A stretch of 13,157 nt of DNA. Origin: Chloroflexota bacterium. Its GTDB lineage: Bacteria > Chloroflexota > Ktedonobacteria > Ktedonobacterales > Ktedonobacteraceae. The stretch is taken from assembly GCA_902810755.1 (NCBI GenBank), contig CADDYT010000166.1, positions 1-13,157 of the forward strand. Reading direction: 5' to 3'. This document shows positions 6,918-12,313 of this stretch, piece after piece. Under the pieces are notes generated by a model. It saw only the letters and a list, made by a program, of their open reading frames with translations, had not been told where the DNA came from and ran no database searches. The position numbers and the translations under genes are program-made. Every line of letters begins with the position of its first letter. Within the stretch, counting starts at the first letter, position 1.

Positions 6918-7585
6918 GTGGCGGCCAGCACACGCAGGCGGTCGCGGTTCAAGACGACAGGGCGGCCCTGGCGCATCTCGATGGCTCCTGCGATCTCCAG
7001 TTCCTTGAGCGCGCGGCCAACCACTTCGCGCGCCGTGCCTGCCAGCGCGGCCATTTCCTGCTGAGTGATGCGATGCTGGAGCCGCCCTTCGCTCTCCGCT
7101 GTCTCCTGATCGAGCAGGATTTTCGCCACGCGCGCCGTCACGTGACGCAGGGAAAGGTCTTCCACCAGCATCACCAGATGGCGCAGCGCCTGTGCCAGCG
7201 ACTGCACCACCGCCTGGGCCACTTCTGGCCTGCTGGCAATGAGTTTGCGCAGCTCGGCGCGCCCGATGACGTACACAATGCTCGGCTCCAGCGCCGCCGC
7301 GCTGGCCGGGTTTGGCCCGCCGTCCAGGGCCGGGACATCATTGAAGGTGTAGCCAGGAGCGATGAGGCGCAGTACCTGTTCTTTGCCGCTGGCCGACGTT
7401 TTGAAGACTTTGACCAGCCCGGACTGCACATAGTGCAGCGCGCCGCCCATCTCGCCTTCCAGCAAGATGATATCTCCCCGCTCATAGCGGCGTTCCACCG
7501 CCATTGCCGCTACCGAGGTCAGGTCTGTCGGCCCCAGCGCCGCGAACAACGGAATCTGGCGCAGATTTTCAGTTTTCACAGGCAT
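6914..7585 (-). CDS. Crp/Fnr-family transcriptional regulator
   Basis: A 223-residue regulator of the Crp/Fnr family. The cyclic-nucleotide-binding-type beta barrel spans about 10-125, a dimerisation helix about 126-160, and the helix-turn-helix about 172-200. The recognition helix reads T184-A-R-E-V-V-G-R191. This carries the Arg-Glu-x-x-Gly-Arg pattern that contacts TGTGA half-sites in E. coli Crp, not the Fnr ExxSR pattern. With this start the protein has no cysteine at all, so it cannot carry an Fnr-type iron-sulfur cluster; a heme, a nucleotide or another ligand is possible, as in DNR or Crp. The ATG at 7585 has AAGGGGAG with a 9-nt spacer; starts at 7594 and 7621 fit the ribosome site worse. 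It is divergent from a DUF2249 gene, with a matching palindrome between them. It is the likely regulator of the cluster to its right. Confidence 0.93.
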   Translation of the reverse strand: MPVKTENLRQIPLFAALGPTDLTSVAAMAVERRYERGDIILLEGEMGGALHYVQSGLVKVFKTSASGKEQVLRLIAPGYTFNDVPALDGGPNPASAAALEPSIVYVIGRAELRKLIASRPEVAQAVVQSLAQALRHLVMLVEDLSLRHVTARVAKILLDQETAESEGRLQHRITQQEMAALAGTAREVVGRALKELEIAGAIEMRQGRPVVLNRDRLRVLAAT

Positions 7586-7606
7586 ACATCTCATCTCCCC
7601 TTCGTT

Positions 7607-7622
7607 CGCGACTTTTGTCACA
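7607..7622 (+). promoter_or_regulatory. Predicted Crp-type operator 1 (CGCGACTTTTGTCACA)
   Basis: The imperfect palindrome YGCGAY-N4-GTCACA lies between the divergent Crp/Fnr and DUF2249 genes. Its right half plus flank (TTTGTCACAGCTTTT) is identical over 15 bases to the site at 9750-9764. It begins 22 nt before the start codon of the regulator gene. A -10-like hexamer starts exactly 22 bp to its right (7645). Confidence 0.7.
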
Positions 7623-7640
7623 GCTTTTACTATCCTTTGT

Positions 7641-7670
7641 AGTATATGCTTTGCGAGACAGGGATGTCAC
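7641..7670 (-). promoter_or_regulatory. Predicted promoter of the Crp/Fnr regulator gene
   Basis: On the minus strand, GTGACA (7670-7665), an 18-bp spacer and TATACT (7646-7641) match the sigma-70 consensus at five of six positions each. The predicted start is near 7634, placing the operator at about +13 to +28, a position that suits autorepression. The -10 overlaps the divergent -10 at 7645-7650. Confidence 0.55.
7645..7650 (+). promoter_or_regulatory. Predicted -10 (TATGCT) of class II activated promoter for first DUF2249 gene
   Basis: The hexamer begins 22 bp after operator 1 and has no good -35 at the right distance, as expected where the activator replaces -35 contacts. The predicted transcription start is near 7657, with the operator centred about 42 bp upstream. 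Confidence 0.5.
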
Positions 7671-7723
7671 GTGGATATGCAAACTGGAAAAGTTTGCGTC
7701 TACGTCTGGCAAGGACGCCTGTC
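7657..7723 (+). other. Structured 5' leader of first DUF2249 transcript
   Basis: GCAAACT (7679-7685) pairs with AGTTTGC (7691-7697) around a GGAAA loop. The stem is extended by ACGTGGA (7669-7675) with TCTACGT (7699-7705), including one G-T pair. GACAGG (7657-7662) can close the structure with CCTGTC (7718-7723). The closing stem would begin at the predicted first base of the message. No known riboswitch family is recognised. Confidence 0.4.
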
Positions 7724-7759
7724 GTATTCTCTTGAGAGATGGAAGAAGGAGCATTTTCT

Positions 7760-8011
7760 ATGGACAAAGAGAAGGTGATGCAGAATCCGGGCGAGCTGTT
7801 GCTGGATGTGCGGCCAGACCTGGCGCGCGGCGACGAGCCGTTTGCGCGCATCATGGAAGCTGCCGCCAGCGTGCAGCAGGGCCAGACGCTGGTGCTGATC
7901 GCCCCCTTTGAGCCGGTGCCGCTTTACGGCGTGCTGGCGGCGCAGGGCTTTACTCACGAGACGCGGCAGGTCGGAGCCGCAGAATGGGTGGTGCGCTTTG
8001 TTCGCAGCTAA
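7760..8011 (+). CDS. DUF2249 domain protein
   Basis: An 83-residue cytoplasmic protein consisting of one DUF2249 domain. The family signature is readable: an LLDVRPD start strand (14-20), the helix FARIMEAAASVQQGQ, then APFEPVPLYGVLAAQGF and a final GAAEWVVRF strand. Its biochemical role is not established. The family often accompanies hemerythrin, nitric oxide reductase, NnrS and Crp/Fnr genes in denitrifiers and in nitrosative-stress loci. The ATG at 7760 has AAGGAG with an 8-nt spacer, better than the in-frame ATG at 7739. The membrane-protein gene follows, so the two are probably co-transcribed from the predicted Crp-dependent promoter. A second DUF2249 gene (9877) lies in the same cluster. 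Confidence 0.85.
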   Translation: MDKEKVMQNPGELLLDVRPDLARGDEPFARIMEAAASVQQGQTLVLIAPFEPVPLYGVLAAQGFTHETRQVGAAEWVVRFVRS

Positions 8012-8075
8012 GGGAGAGACAACGCCATCGCGCAAACCGGCGGTCACTGTGGCGAATGCGGCGGCAGGCGCGGGG

Positions 8076-9329
8076 ATGATGGTGGGAAACCAGAATGTCC
8101 CGCTCTCGATCCCGCTGCCCTTTTTGCTGACGGGTGCCTGCGCTGCCGCTCTCTTCGGTCTCCTGTTGCCCTGGCTGCTACCGGAGGCGCTACTGGCCCC
8201 GGACTTCCCGCACGTGCTGGCCCTCGTGCATATCGCGACGCTGGGCTGGCTGACGATGACAATCATGGGGGCCTCGCTACAACTGGTGCCGGTCATCATC
8301 GTTGGCCCCCTGCGCGCGGCGCGCCTGCTGCCCTGGCAGTATCCGCTCTATCTGGCAAGCGTCACGCTGCTGGTTTGCGGCTTCTGGTTCATGCAGCCCT
8401 GGCTCATCATCGCAGGTGGGGCAGGAGTGGTGCTGGCTGTTGCCCATTATGTTATTGTGCTGGCTGTGACGCTGGCCCGCGCGCCCAGACGCCCGCTTAC
8501 TGTGCGCTTCCTCGTGGCCTCGCTCGTCTACCTCTGCCTGGTGGTCTGCCTCGGCCTCACTGCCGCGCTGAACCTGCAATGGGGCTTCCTGGGAACGGCA
8601 TTTGACCGCTTGCTGCCGCTGCATATCACCCTGGGAGTGGTGGGCTGGCTCAGCGCCACGCTGCTCGGCGTCTCCTACACCCTCGCCCGCATGTTCTCGC
8701 TTTCGCATGCGCATGATGATTGTCTGGGCCGCATCGTCTTCGTGCTGCTTAACGCGAGCCTCGTTGTGCTGGCTATCGGCCTGCTCGTTTCCTGGCATCC
8801 CCTGACTCTGCCTGGCGGCATGCTGCTCACATTCACTGCATGGCTCTTTGCTTATGATTACCGCCGTCTTCTGCGCCTGCGCTTTCGCAAACTGCTCGAT
8901 GTGACGCAGTACCACAGTATCGCCGCCGTCGTCTGCTTCGCTCTGCTGGTACCTGCGAGTCTGCTGGTGGTGATGATGGGGTGGGAAGAGCCTGCCGTGC
9001 TGGCGGCGCTGGTGCTGGCCGCGCTGGTGGGCTGGTTGGGCCAGAGCATGATCGGCTACCTCTACAAGATAGTCCCCTTCCTTGTCTGGCAGCATCGCTA
9101 CGGGCCGCTGGCGGGCCGACAGAAAGTTCCCCTGATGCGTGAGATGCTGCACGAACGGCTGGCCTGGCTTAGCTGGTGGGCCATCAACGCGGGCTTGATC
9201 GCCACGCTGTGCGCCATGCTCCTTCATATAGTCTGGCTGGCGCAACTGACCGGGGGTGTACTCGGCCTCGGCCTCGCCCTTGCCGCCTGCAATATCGCGG
9301 GTGTGGTACGCCATCTACGAAACCCGTAG
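8076..9329 (+). CDS. Polytopic membrane protein, NnrS/heme-copper-oxidase-like
   Basis: A 417-residue integral membrane protein with about twelve hydrophobic segments and little else. His residues recur at or near helices in repeated contexts: H46 and H52 in HVLALVHIATLGW, H183 in PLHITLGVVGW, H280 in VTQYHS, H340 in VWQHRYG. These could ligate heme or copper, as in NnrS and oxidase-subunit-I-like proteins, but I cannot assign it firmly to a family. The motif GYLYKIVPFLVW near 327-338 looks characteristic. The start is uncertain: ATGs at 8076 and 8079 and a GTG at 8049 are possible, and no strong ribosome site is present, so translation may be coupled to the DUF2249 gene ending at 8011. A perfect hairpin covers its stop codon. 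The context suggests a role in nitrogen-oxide or respiratory stress. Confidence 0.8.
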   Translation: MMVGNQNVPLSIPLPFLLTGACAAALFGLLLPWLLPEALLAPDFPHVLALVHIATLGWLTMTIMGASLQLVPVIIVGPLRAARLLPWQYPLYLASVTLLVCGFWFMQPWLIIAGGAGVVLAVAHYVIVLAVTLARAPRRPLTVRFLVASLVYLCLVVCLGLTAALNLQWGFLGTAFDRLLPLHITLGVVGWLSATLLGVSYTLARMFSLSHAHDDCLGRIVFVLLNASLVVLAIGLLVSWHPLTLPGGMLLTFTAWLFAYDYRRLLRLRFRKLLDVTQYHSIAAVVCFALLVPASLLVVMMGWEEPAVLAALVLAALVGWLGQSMIGYLYKIVPFLVWQHRYGPLAGRQKVPLMREMLHERLAWLSWWAINAGLIATLCAMLLHIVWLAQLTGGVLGLGLALAACNIAGVVRHLRNP

Positions 9330-9337
9330 ATGGCGTA
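9307..9337. terminator. 13-bp perfect hairpin at the convergent gene junction
   Basis: TACGCCATCTACG (9307-9319) and CGTAGATGGCGTA (9325-9337) form a perfect 13-bp stem with an AAACC loop. The stop codon of the membrane-protein gene (9327-9329) is inside the right arm, and the convergent gene ends 5 bp beyond at 9342. It has no T-run on either side. It probably acts as a bidirectional 3'-end structure, blocking exonucleases or causing pausing. Confidence 0.65.
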
Positions 9338-9341
9338 TCGC

Positions 9342-9662
9342 TCAGCAAATGCCGAGCAGGCGTTTACCCTCTTCGCTCATGCGCTCAGGCGACCAGGCTG
9401 GCTCCCAGACCAGGCGAATCTCGCCGCCGGTCAGGCCGGGAATGCCTGACAGCGCAGCGCCGACGCCCTCGGCCAGCGATTCGTGCATCGGGCAGCCGGG
9501 TGTGGTTAGCGTCATGGTAATGGTGACGAAGCCCTCTGCGGTGACATCGATATCATAGACCAGGCCCAGATCGACGACGTTGACGCCCAGTTCCGGGTCA
9601 TAGACCTCGTGCAGGGCTTCGGCGATCAATGCGCGCGTCCTTTCAAGCGTTGCGCTTTCCAT
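9342..9662 (-). CDS. MIP18 family (DUF59) metal-sulfur cluster assembly factor, PaaD/SufT-like
   Basis: A 106-residue cytoplasmic protein of the MIP18/DUF59 family, whose members help iron-sulfur cluster assembly or maturation of Fe-S enzymes. The signature DPELGVNVVDLGLVYDI (22-38) is clear, as is TLTTPGCPMHESL with the conserved Cys57, and the C-terminal VWEPAWSPERMSEEGKRLLGI. The length is typical for single-domain members. The ATG at 9662 has AGGAG with a 7-nt spacer. It is divergent from the second DUF2249 gene, with a predicted operator between them placed for activation in both directions. Fe-S clusters are prime targets of nitric oxide, so an assembly or repair factor fits this cluster (inference). 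Confidence 0.92.
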   Translation of the reverse strand: MESATLERTRALIAEALHEVYDPELGVNVVDLGLVYDIDVTAEGFVTITMTLTTPGCPMHESLAEGVGAALSGIPGLTGGEIRLVWEPAWSPERMSEEGKRLLGIC

Positions 9663-9714
9663 CTTTCCGCTCCTCTCCTCTTCTCTGTTTTTCAGAACAC
9701 AACCTCGTGGGAAC

Positions 9715-9720
9715 AGTATA
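9715..9720 (-). promoter_or_regulatory. Predicted -10 (TATACT) of class II activated promoter for MIP18 gene
   Basis: On the minus strand TATACT begins exactly 22 bp from operator 2. The predicted start is near 9708, giving a leader of about 46 nt. No standard -35 is seen. Confidence 0.5.
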
Positions 9721-9742
9721 GGTTTTTTATGCCGCGAAATGC

Positions 9743-9758
9743 TGCGACATTTGTCACA
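9743..9758. promoter_or_regulatory. Predicted Crp-type operator 2 (TGCGACATTTGTCACA)
   Basis: This is the most symmetrical of the three sites (TGCGAC-N4-GTCACA). It lies between the divergent MIP18 and DUF2249 genes, with -10-like hexamers exactly 22 bp away on both sides (9720 on the minus strand, 9781 on the plus strand). One bound dimer could therefore activate both genes. Confidence 0.72.
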
Positions 9759-9780
9759 GCTTTTGACCGGGCAGATGATG

Positions 9781-9786
9781 CATACT
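9781..9786 (+). promoter_or_regulatory. Predicted -10 (CATACT) of class II activated promoter for second DUF2249 gene
   Basis: CATACT begins 22 bp after operator 2. The TTGACC at 9763-9768 is only 12 bp upstream, too close to act as a -35. The predicted start is near 9793, leaving a leader of about 84 nt. Confidence 0.45.
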
Positions 9787-9791
9787 CTGAA

Positions 9792-9850
9792 CGTAGCGAC
9801 GCGGTAGTTGCTACGCTTTCACATAATGGATTATTCGACACAGCGTGTCG
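9792..9850 (+). other. 5' leader stem-loops of second DUF2249 transcript
   Basis: CGTAGC (9792-9797) pairs with GCTACG (9810-9815), and CGACAC (9836-9841) pairs with GTGTCG (9845-9850) around a 3-nt loop. The first stem starts at the predicted transcription start. The second lies 10 nt before the ribosome site AAGGAG (9861-9866). Confidence 0.4.
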
Positions 9851-9876
9851 TGACAGAGCAAAGGAGAAAAACACCA

Positions 9877-10125
9877 ATGGCAGAACCAGCAACCGTAACC
9901 CTGGATGTGCGTGAGATGCCCCCGCGCCAGCGCCACCCGGCTATCTTTTCCCGGCTTGATGCCCTTGATATCGGCGAGAGCCTGCGCCTGGTCAATGACC
10001 ACGATCCCGCTCCGCTGCGCTACCAGTTGCAGGCCGAGCGTCCCGGCATGTTCGCCTGGGAACCGGAACAGCAGGGACCGGAGGAGTGGATTATTCGTAT
10101 CCGCAAGGTCGCGGACGAAGAGTAA
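9877..10125 (+). CDS. DUF2249 domain protein
   Basis: An 82-residue cytoplasmic protein, a second single DUF2249 domain and clearly diverged from the one at 7760. Visible family features are the TLDVREMPPRQRHPAIFSRLDAL start, the GESLRLVNDHDPAPLRYQL segment with Asp-His-Asp-Pro (about residues 46-49), and the closing QGPEEWIIRIRK strand. The Asp-His-Asp-Pro context is typical of this family and could bind metal, but the activity is unknown. The ATG at 9877 has AAGGAG with a 10-nt spacer. A strong terminator follows directly, so it is largely a single-gene transcript, with read-through possibly reaching the cupin gene. Predicted to be activated from operator 2. Confidence 0.87.
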   Translation: MAEPATVTLDVREMPPRQRHPAIFSRLDALDIGESLRLVNDHDPAPLRYQLQAERPGMFAWEPEQQGPEEWIIRIRKVADEE

Positions 10126-10132
10126 TGCTATG

Positions 10133-10168
10133 CAGGAACAGCAATTGCTGCTGTTCCTGTACCTTTTT
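10133..10168 (+). terminator. Rho-independent terminator after second DUF2249 gene
   Basis: CAGGAACAGCA (10133-10143) pairs perfectly with TGCTGTTCCTG (10149-10159) around a 5-nt loop, followed by TACC and a run of five T. It starts 7 nt after the stop codon. Confidence 0.88.
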
Positions 10169-10207
10169 CTTTGAAAAGAGAGAGTGTGGGGAGATCGGGA
10201 GCAAAAG

Positions 10208-10651
10208 ATGAAACAGACATCTGAGAATCAGGTAGCGCAGGGAAAGCCGGGCGAGATGATTGTGTTCGACTTGCAGGCGCTCACCCATTTTCGCGATGAG
10301 GGGCCATATGTTCAGGTGCTTTCTGATATTGGGGCGGCTCGCGTGGTGCTTTTTGCCTTCAAAGCGGGACAGCAGTTGAAAGAACATCGCACCTCAAGCC
10401 AGATTCAGGTGCAGGCGTTGCGCGGGCGCGTGGAGTTTGAGGCGACCGGCCAGAGCGTTGAGCTGGAGGAGGGCATACTGCTTCAACTGGAAGCGGGCCT
10501 CCCACACAGCGTTACCGCCCTGAGCGACGCCGTCATACTGGTCACTATGACGCCCAGCCCGGCCTACCATAGCCTGGAACGCGAAGTATTCCAGCAGGCT
10601 ACCCCGCTGGTCAGGCGAGCCGGTCATGGATCGCCTGAGCCAGAGGAGTAG
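10208..10651 (+). CDS. Small single-domain cupin protein
   Basis: A 147-residue cytoplasmic protein with a cupin beta barrel. Cupin motif 1 is visible around FKAGQQLKEHRTSSQIQVQALRG (H60), with a weakened metal-binding set because only one of the usual two His is present. Motif 2 is around LEAGLPHSVTALSDAVILVT (H100). The substrate is unknown; such small cupins often bind a metal or a small ligand, and some sit in redox-stress operons. I chose the ATG at 10208 because GGGAG lies 6 nt upstream; the GTG at 10184 would overlap the spacer. It lies 82 nt beyond the second DUF2249 gene, past a terminator, and converges with the NnrS-like gene with only 11 bp between the stops. Confidence 0.82.
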   Translation: MKQTSENQVAQGKPGEMIVFDLQALTHFRDEGPYVQVLSDIGAARVVLFAFKAGQQLKEHRTSSQIQVQALRGRVEFEATGQSVELEEGILLQLEAGLPHSVTALSDAVILVTMTPSPAYHSLEREVFQQATPLVRRAGHGSPEPEE

Positions 10652-10662
10652 TCAACCATTGC

Positions 10663-12090
10663 TTAGCTGTGCCGACTGCGCAGGGCAGGCCAGAGATTGA
10701 GCAGCAGGCAGATAGCGAGGGCGAGGCCGAGCGGGCCGGAGAGGCCGAAGGCAATGGCTGCGATCTGCGCGCCGCCGCTCACTGCTGCCAGCGCAGGGGC
10801 CAGCAGCAGTGAGCCGACGCGCAGCAGCGCGGCGGCATTGCCGAGCCAGAGCGTGGCCTGTACCAGCACAGGCGAGGCGATGGATTGACCGGAGAAGCCG
10901 GGAATCATACGTACCGAGATGCCGCAGAGCAGCAGCGTGATAAAGCCGATAGCGAAGCTGTGGCGGATAGCGTCGAGCGCGAAGGGCGCGGCCCCGCCTG
11001 CCGTCAGGGCGATGCCATCGCTGACGAGGAGCAGGCCGCCGAGCATGGCCCACAGATAGGCGCTGGCGACCAGCCCGACGAATGGTCCGTAGGCATGCCG
11101 TTCGTGAGCGACCTGCCGTTTGTAGGAGGCTGCCACTGTACCCGGCTGCGGCGCCAGGTGCGAGACGCGCTCCGGCAACTTCCCACGACTGCGCATCATC
11201 CACAGGAAGACGCCGATAAAGACGAGGATGACCGCGCCCATCAGCGCCAGGCCCAGGCCGAAGAGTGTTCCTGCCCATGCCCCTGCCTGCGCTCCGCTAC
11301 AGGTGCCAACAGCCGCCAATGTCAACCCCACCAGATAGATGATCGAAGAAGGCCGCAGGATGCGCGGCGGAAATGCCTCTAACCCGGCGTACATAGGCAG
11401 CGAGCGCGCCGACATCGCCAGCGCAACCGGCACGAGGAAGCCGAACAGGCCGAGCAGCACGTTGAGGTCATCCCCGTTGCTCATGACGGAGCCGCCGGAG
11501 AAGGCTGCCTGTACCGTGTTGAGCAGATTGACGATGCTGGCGAGGGCCAGCGCGCAAAAGGCCATTGCCAGCAAGGGCAGGATGCTGACCAGCGCCGGGC
11601 GACTGGCAAGCCGGGGGCCTCGACCGGCGGTCAGCGTCAGCAGGATGACAAATCCCACCAGCGCGAGGCATTCCAGCAGGCCGCTTCCTGTGAGGAATAT
11701 ACTCCACAGCCCGTTGCCGGTGATTGCCAGCAGCGGCTGGCTCAGCCCTCGCAGCAAGAGGCCGCTCACCTGCAAAGCGAGCAGCCAGGGAACGAGCCTC
11801 GGCGCGACCAGCGGCGAGCCGCGCAGGCGAGGAAGGAAATGCAGGGACACGCCCAGTACGAACAGTCCCGCCCAGCCATAGAGTTGCAGGTGACCATGCG
11901 CCTGCGCCGTTGCTGTCCACCACGCCCCCAGGGGAAACCCCAGCGCGTAGGAGAGCGAGAGCAGCGTGGCAAGAACGAAGCCCGCGCCCGCTCCCAGCAG
12001 CAGCGCTGCTCGTAATACCGCAGCCACTCGCGAGAACGGTTCTTGATGTGGCATCTTTTTCGTTGTGCTTTTCTCTATCAGGGTTTGCAA
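10663..12090 (-). CDS. NnrS-like polytopic membrane protein
   Basis: A 475-residue integral membrane protein with about twelve hydrophobic helices. It resembles NnrS, a heme- and copper-containing membrane protein that relieves nitric oxide stress. Shared-looking features are an AHGHLQLYGW motif (H65, H67), SLHFLPRL (H84), and the late helix DAIRHSFAIGFITLLLCG followed by RMIPGFSG (R376, H377, R394), like the RH...GF and RMxPxFSG elements of that family. The TTG at 12090 is taken as the start because AGGAG lies 8 nt upstream. The first in-frame ATG (12054) has no ribosome site. Operator 3 and a TATGAT -10 lie upstream in class II geometry. It converges with the cupin gene. The identity is by resemblance, so NnrS function is probable, not shown. 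Confidence 0.8.
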   Translation of the reverse strand: MQTLIEKSTTKKMPHQEPFSRVAAVLRAALLLGAGAGFVLATLLSLSYALGFPLGAWWTATAQAHGHLQLYGWAGLFVLGVSLHFLPRLRGSPLVAPRLVPWLLALQVSGLLLRGLSQPLLAITGNGLWSIFLTGSGLLECLALVGFVILLTLTAGRGPRLASRPALVSILPLLAMAFCALALASIVNLLNTVQAAFSGGSVMSNGDDLNVLLGLFGFLVPVALAMSARSLPMYAGLEAFPPRILRPSSIIYLVGLTLAAVGTCSGAQAGAWAGTLFGLGLALMGAVILVFIGVFLWMMRSRGKLPERVSHLAPQPGTVAASYKRQVAHERHAYGPFVGLVASAYLWAMLGGLLLVSDGIALTAGGAAPFALDAIRHSFAIGFITLLLCGISVRMIPGFSGQSIASPVLVQATLWLGNAAALLRVGSLLLAPALAAVSGGAQIAAIAFGLSGPLGLALAICLLLNLWPALRSRHS

Positions 12091-12124
12091 CTGAGATACT
12101 CCTGATCTGACTCAAAATAGTTTT

Positions 12125-12134
12125 CAGTTAACTG
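12125..12134. promoter_or_regulatory. Perfect 10-bp palindrome at the predicted start of the NnrS-like transcript
   Basis: CAGTTAACTG is self-complementary and is flanked by TTTT and GGAAAA, which extend the dyad imperfectly. It overlaps the predicted transcription start (about 12134) of the NnrS-like gene, a position suitable for a repressor. The binding protein is unknown. Confidence 0.35.
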
Positions 12135-12140
12135 GAAAAA

Positions 12141-12146
12141 ATCATA
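12141..12146 (-). promoter_or_regulatory. Predicted -10 (TATGAT) of class II activated promoter for NnrS-like gene
   Basis: On the minus strand TATGAT (five of six to consensus) begins exactly 22 bp from operator 3. The predicted start is near 12134 and the leader is about 44 nt. Confidence 0.58.
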
Positions 12147-12168
12147 GCACGCGCTCCTGTAAAGTTAC

Positions 12169-12184
12169 TGTGACTTTCATCGCA
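12169..12184 (-). promoter_or_regulatory. Predicted Crp-type operator 3 (TGCGATGAAAGTCACA on the minus strand)
   Basis: Read on the minus strand, this has the same orientation and pattern (YGCGAY-N4-GTCACA) as operators 1 and 2. It lies upstream of the NnrS-like gene, with the -10 22 bp downstream. Confidence 0.68.
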
Positions 12185-12226
12185 GCCCTCTGCGCAAGCA
12201 GGTTCTTCCCCGGAAATGACAGAGCG

Positions 12227-12257
12227 AGGCGCCCGGAAAATGACTCTCCGGGCGCCT
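12227..12257 (-). terminator. GC-rich 11-bp hairpin after doxX-family gene
   Basis: AGGCGCCCGGA (12227-12237) pairs perfectly with TCCGGGCGCCT (12247-12257) around a 9-nt loop. It lies 57 nt past the DoxX stop on the minus strand and 43 nt before operator 3, so it would insulate the NnrS-like gene from upstream transcription. It lacks a clear T-run. Apart from this hairpin and the operator and promoter elements, I see nothing else in 12091-12313. Confidence 0.55.
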
Positions 12258-12313
12258 GTTCTCCCCTCTTAACCATCCCTTCTTGCCGGATGGGACGGTC
12301 AGGGTTGTTACCG

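Noticed and set aside
6914..7585. Oxygen-sensing Fnr
   Set aside because: The protein has no cysteine from the preferred start, so it cannot bind the Fnr cluster, and its recognition helix is of the Crp type.
8277..9314. Minus-strand open frame of 345 codons opposite the polytopic membrane protein
   Set aside because: Its product is extremely rich in Gln, His, Glu and Arg, the usual antisense image of a hydrophobic protein. The plus strand encodes twelve clear membrane helices.
9763..9768. TTGACC as -35 for the second DUF2249 promoter
   Set aside because: It lies only 12 bp before CATACT and directly adjoins the operator. The activator-dependent reading fits the distances better.
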